Assembly: GCA_025458465.1 (NCBI GenBank) | Contig: JALOSK010000232.1 | Span: 1-9,952 of the forward strand | Direction: 5' to 3' | DNA from: Sandarakinorhabdus sp. | Lineage (GTDB): Bacteria; Pseudomonadota; Alphaproteobacteria; Sphingomonadales; Sphingomonadaceae | Length of the DNA: 9,952 bases | Shown: positions 6,891 through 9,952 of the stretch, in pieces | Layout: each line of letters opens with the position of its first letter | How positions within the stretch are numbered: position 1 is the stretch's first letter | Program-made: the position numbers and the translations under genes | Notes under the pieces: generated by a model | Database searches by the model: none | Told to the model about the DNA's origin: nothing | What the model saw: the letters and a program-made list of their open reading frames with translations, nothing else

Positions 6891-8728
6891 CCCGCCGGTG
6901 CCAGCACCCCGGTGGCGCGCGTCACCGCTTCGGCAGCGAATTGGCGGGCTTCCACGGTGCGGCCACTGGCCACCAGTGCCGCCACGATCGCCTCGACATG
7001 GCCGGGCGGCACATCGGCCCAGCCGGCCTTCGGCGCCTGCAGGCCGGTTGCCGCCAGCAACGCCACTTCGCCGGCCGCACCGCGCTGGCCGGCAGCGCGG
7101 ATGGCGCTGGCCCAGCGGCCCTGCGCCGGCACCAGCAGATCACGCTTCAGCCCGTCCCAATCGCCGCCCCTGGCCTGCCCAAGCCCGGACAGCGCGGCCA
7201 GCAGCATGGCGGCGGCCCGATCAGGCTGATCGGTGCGGCCGCGCCAATCCTTGAAGGCAGCCGGCGTCACCGGCACGCCGCCGGCGCCTGTTGCCAGCAG
7301 TGCCCAGGCGCGGGCACGGGCGGCGTCATCGCCCTTGTCGGCCACCGGCCACCACGCCCGCGCGCGCCGCGCATCGCCCACCGCCAGCAGCGCGGCGATG
7401 ATCTGGTCTGCCGTGTCGGCCAGAGCCGCATCAGGCTTCAGGGCAGCGGCGACCGTGGCGGTCTCCAGCAGCGCGCCATAGGGATCCTCGCCGGGCGCCA
7501 GATCGGCGCGGATGGCCGCCAGCGCCGCGCCGCGCGCCTTGGCGCTGCCGGCCGTGAAGGCAGCGCGCAGCCGGCCGGCGCGGCTGTCATCAGGAAAACC
7601 GCCGCTGGCATCGGCCGGCGACAGCGCCGCCACCCCGCTGGCCAGTTCAGCCGCCGAAAGGCTGCCCAGCATGGCCGCGCGGCGCAGCAGCGCCAGGCGC
7701 ACCGCCGCCGCCAGCCCGGCATTGCGCACCGCCCAGCCAGGGTGCGCCGCGCCCAGCGCCGGCAACCGATCGGCCGGCACCGGCACACCGGCCGCCGTGG
7801 CGATGCCATAGCGATAGAGGCTGAGGCCATCGACCTCTTCCCAGTTGATGCCTTCGGCCCGTCCGGCGCCGCCGGCCAGCACCGCCACCCGGCTGGCCAG
7901 GCGCACATCGAACGCCGCCACCCGGTTTGGCTGGTTGCGCAGCGCGTCGATCAGGCTGGCGGCGGTGAAATCATCGCCTTCCATCGCCGCACACATGGCA
8001 AAGGCCAGATCCCACAGCGGCGTTTGCGACAGGGCGCGGCCGGTGGCGGCAATCGGGCACAGGCCGGCCAGATCGCCCGCCGCCAGCGACACCGGCGCCG
8101 CCGTGCGATAGGCAGCAGGCGTGAAGCGTTCGACCGGCAGGGCATCCACCAGCTTGCGGGCGCCATCGGCCTCTCCCAGCCGCATCAGCAGCCCGGCGCG
8201 GGCCGCCATCCAGTCGCCATCGTTGATGCCAGGCGGCCCGGGCACGCGCGCCAGCAGGGCCGAACGCAGGGTGATCATCGCCCAGCGCGAGGCGATGGGG
8301 GCCGTGATGCGATCGGCCAGGACCGCCAGAAAACGCCCGTTGCTGCCCTCGAAGGCGCGCGCATCAAAGCCGCCGGGGCGCGGGTTGAACAGGCCGACGG
8401 GTGCCCCCGGCGGCAGATCGCGGCGCGTGGCGAACGGATCGGGCGGCGGCGCGGTTTCCGGCAGCAGTGCGGGCAACGCATCATCGCCGGGCAGCACTGA
8501 GGGTGCGTCTGCGGGCGGCGAGGCCTCTTGTGCTGGCCCTTCTGGCGCTTTCGGCAGGGTTTGCGGCAGGGGCGCGGGCGCTGCGGGCGGCGGGGGCGGC
8601 GCATCAAGGCCGGGCGGCAACAGCGATTTCGGGCGATCCTGCCCGATGCCGGCGGCGGGCAGCAGGCACAGGGCCACCGCGGCCGCCCGCGACAGCCCGC
8701 GCGCCCCTGATCTGCCCATCCAAGCCAT
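6887..8728 (-). CDS. Exported proline-rich alpha-helical protein of unknown function
   Basis: I do not recognise a functional family. From ATG 8728 it has 613 residues. The N-terminus has basic residues, then a hydrophobic stretch (about 14-27, AAAVALCLLPAAG) typical of a Sec signal peptide, with no lipobox, so it is probably periplasmic. Residues about 33-110 are a low-complexity Pro/Ala-rich linker. The rest is Ala/Leu/Arg-rich and looks like helical-hairpin repeats (TPR- or SEL1-like in feel, with no clear consensus), which suggests a scaffold or binding role. Starts at 8743 and 8719 are also possible; none has a strong ribosome site. Its TGA overlaps the xerD ATG by 4 bases, so it is the first gene of the minus-strand operon and is translationally coupled to xerD. 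Upstream it faces aroK across about 40 bases. Confidence 0.8.
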   Translation of the reverse strand: MAWMGRSGARGLSRAAAVALCLLPAAGIGQDRPKSLLPPGLDAPPPPPAAPAPLPQTLPKAPEGPAQEASPPADAPSVLPGDDALPALLPETAPPPDPFATRRDLPPGAPVGLFNPRPGGFDARAFEGSNGRFLAVLADRITAPIASRWAMITLRSALLARVPGPPGINDGDWMAARAGLLMRLGEADGARKLVDALPVERFTPAAYRTAAPVSLAAGDLAGLCPIAATGRALSQTPLWDLAFAMCAAMEGDDFTAASLIDALRNQPNRVAAFDVRLASRVAVLAGGAGRAEGINWEEVDGLSLYRYGIATAAGVPVPADRLPALGAAHPGWAVRNAGLAAAVRLALLRRAAMLGSLSAAELASGVAALSPADASGGFPDDSRAGRLRAAFTAGSAKARGAALAAIRADLAPGEDPYGALLETATVAAALKPDAALADTADQIIAALLAVGDARRARAWWPVADKGDDAARARAWALLATGAGGVPVTPAAFKDWRGRTDQPDRAAAMLLAALSGLGQARGGDWDGLKRDLLVPAQGRWASAIRAAGQRGAAGEVALLAATGLQAPKAGWADVPPGHVEAIVAALVASGRTVEARQFAAEAVTRATGVLAPAG

Positions 8729-8730
8729 TC

Positions 8731-8758
8731 TTGCCCGCACCATGGCGGCGTGTATAGC
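8731..8758 (+). promoter_or_regulatory. Candidate aroK promoter in the divergent gap
   Basis: TTGCCC (8731-8736) and TATAGC (8753-8758) each match the sigma-70 consensus at 4 of 6 positions, with 16 bases between them. Transcription would start near 8765, just before the aroK ATG at 8769, giving an almost leaderless message; this fits the lack of a good ribosome site. The same TATA core read on the minus strand gives TATACA (8756-8751) for the opposite gene, but no convincing -35 was found for it. Only two weak hexamers support this. Confidence 0.3.
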
Positions 8759-8768
8759 GGTGGCCGGC

Positions 8769-9404
8769 ATGGACGGCGACACGAAAATCCCTGACGGCGA
8801 AGGGCCCCGACGCGAAGGGCCGGGCGCCGGGCGGCTGCCGGGCGCGGCGCAGCTGGCGCTTGCGGCGCGCCGGCCGGTGGCGCTGATCGGCCTGATGGGG
8901 GCCGGCAAGTCCAGCATCGGCAAGCGGCTGGCGGTGCGGCTGGGGCTGCCGTTCGTGGATGCCGACGACGAGATCGAGACCGCCGCCGGCATGACCATCG
9001 CCGAGATGTTCGAGCGGTTTGGCGAGGCCCATTTCCGTGATGGAGAGCGCCGGGTGATCGCCCGCCTGATCGATGGCAAGCCCAAGGTCATCGCCACCGG
9101 CGGCGGCGCCTTCATGAATGCGGAGACCCGCGCCCTCATCCTCGAACGCACACTGGCGGTATGGCTGGATGCCGATATCGCGACGCTGGTGGACCGGGTG
9201 AGGAAGCGCGGCCATCGCCCACTGCTGAAAGGCAAGGATGCCGGGCAGGTGCTGCGCGATCTGCTGGCGGTGCGCGGGCCGGTCTATGCGCAGGCGCCGA
9301 TCCGCATCGCCAGCAAGCCGGGGCCACATCACGAAACCGTGGACGCCATTGTCGACGCGCTGGCCGCCGCCAACGGCCGCGCCGACCTCGGGGAGACGCC
9401 ATGA
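8769..9404 (+). CDS. aroK: Shikimate kinase
   Basis: Cytoplasmic kinase that phosphorylates shikimate at the 3-hydroxyl with ATP, the fifth step of chorismate synthesis. It has 211 residues from ATG 8769. The Walker A loop GLMGAGKSS is at 41-49. Shikimate-binding residues are visible: Asp66 in VDADDE, Arg90 in HFRDGERR and the GGG at 111-113, plus the lid arginine in RGHRPLL (Arg150) and Arg169 in VRGPVYAQ. About 35 residues precede the kinase core, a charged and probably disordered extension, longer than in E. coli AroK. An ATG at 8742 would add nine residues; I prefer 8769 because the candidate promoter lies between them. Its TGA overlaps the aroB ATG (ATGA, 9401-9404), so the two are coupled. 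Complete and undamaged, unlike its neighbours across the gap. Confidence 0.95.
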   Translation: MDGDTKIPDGEGPRREGPGAGRLPGAAQLALAARRPVALIGLMGAGKSSIGKRLAVRLGLPFVDADDEIETAAGMTIAEMFERFGEAHFRDGERRVIARLIDGKPKVIATGGGAFMNAETRALILERTLAVWLDADIATLVDRVRKRGHRPLLKGKDAGQVLRDLLAVRGPVYAQAPIRIASKPGPHHETVDAIVDALAAANGRADLGETP

Positions 9405-9952
9405 CCACGCCCCACATGACCATCGATGTCGCGCTGGGCGCGCGCGCCTATCCCATCCACGTCGCGCCGGGCCTGATCGATGCCGCCGGGCCACTGCTGG
9501 CGCCGTTCGCGCGCGGCGGCCGGCTGGCGCTGGTGACGGATGAAACGGTGGCGGCCCTGCATCTCGATCGCCTCAAGACAGCGCTGGGCGACATCCGCAT
9601 CGAAGCCATCATCCTGCCCGCCGGCGAGGCGACGAAGGACTGGCGGCATCTTGAACTGGTGGTGGAACGGCTGCTGGCGCTGGGCATCGAACGCAGCGAT
9701 GCGGTGCTGGCGCTGGGTGGCGGCGTGATCGGCGATCTCACCGGCTTTGCCTGCGCCATCCTGAAGCGCGGCTGCCGCTTCGTGCAGATCCCGACCACAT
9801 TGCTTGCCCAAGTGGACAGCAGCGTGGGCGGCAAGACGGCGATCAACGCCGCGGCCGGCAAGAATCTGGTGGGTGCCTTCCACCAGCCGGTGGCCGTGCT
9901 GATCGATCCCGCCGTGCTCGCCACCCTGCCCCGCCGCGAAGTGATGGCCGGC
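9401..9952 (+). CDS. aroB: 3-dehydroquinate synthase, N-terminal half (runs off the window end)
   Basis: NAD- and metal-dependent enzyme that cyclises DAHP to 3-dehydroquinate, the second step of the shikimate pathway. The first 184 residues of roughly 360-370 are present. Seen: the N-terminal Rossmann-like half, PAGEATKDW (74-82), the NAD-binding glycine stretch LGGGVIGDLTGF (95-106), and the active-site block PTTLLAQVDSSVGGKT (121-136) with Asp129 and Lys135, followed by GKNLVGAFHQP (143-153). The metal-binding Glu and His residues lie beyond the edge. The ATG at 9401 is fixed by the conserved N-terminus and the 4-base overlap with aroK. No fault is seen. Confidence 0.97.
   Translation, partial: MTTPHMTIDVALGARAYPIHVAPGLIDAAGPLLAPFARGGRLALVTDETVAALHLDRLKTALGDIRIEAIILPAGEATKDWRHLELVVERLLALGIERSDAVLALGGGVIGDLTGFACAILKRGCRFVQIPTTLLAQVDSSVGGKTAINAAAGKNLVGAFHQPVAVLIDPAVLATLPRREVMAG

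Noticed and set aside
6740..8500. Plus-strand open frame of 586 codons opposite the exported protein
   Set aside because: Arg/Gln/His-rich shadow. The minus-strand frame has a signal peptide and a 4-base overlap with xerD, which supports it instead.
6887..9235. Upstream extension of the exported-protein frame to 9235
   Set aside because: The extension is antisense to the conserved shikimate kinase; the signal peptide begins near 8728, so the extension is not coding.

Overview
The window is GC-rich, densely coding DNA from a bacterial chromosome. The GyrB N-terminus, the RecF sequence and an aroK-aroB pair divergent from a xerD gene all point to an alphaproteobacterium, most likely of the Sphingomonadales. 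This placement comes from recalled protein character and gene order, not from a search. There are no transposases, phage genes, tRNAs, rRNAs or CRISPR arrays.

Layout. On the minus strand, read right to left, are: a proline-rich exported protein of unknown function (8728-6887), xerD (6890-6093), an Old Yellow Enzyme-type oxidoreductase (5957-4874), a NUDIX hydrolase (4846-4133), recF (4136-3104), a PAS-PAS-GGDEF-EAL cyclic-di-GMP protein (3092-909) and the N-terminal third of gyrB (841-1). Three of the junctions are 4-base stop/start overlaps or gaps under 30 bases, so much of this strand is probably co-transcribed. On the plus strand from 8769 are aroK and the first half of aroB, also overlapping by 4 bases, for the shikimate pathway. 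The two transcription units diverge from a gap of about 40 bases.

The unusual point is that three nearby minus-strand genes each lack a short, highly conserved internal segment while the sequence on both sides is pristine. recF lacks about 19-20 codons between the ABC signature and Walker B, with a frameshift. The oxidoreductase lacks about 8 codons near its N-terminus, also with a frameshift. xerD lacks about 35 codons in frame, including the catalytic His/Arg motif. The recF frameshift opens a single 1075-codon frame that falsely joins RecF to the cyclic-di-GMP protein. Either these are very recent deletions or the sequence or assembly is faulty here; the window alone cannot decide.

A second structure is a tandem array of 32-base palindromic units (6016-6121) sitting in the xerD 3' end. 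It appears to have replaced the original C-terminus, whose remnant lies just beyond the array.
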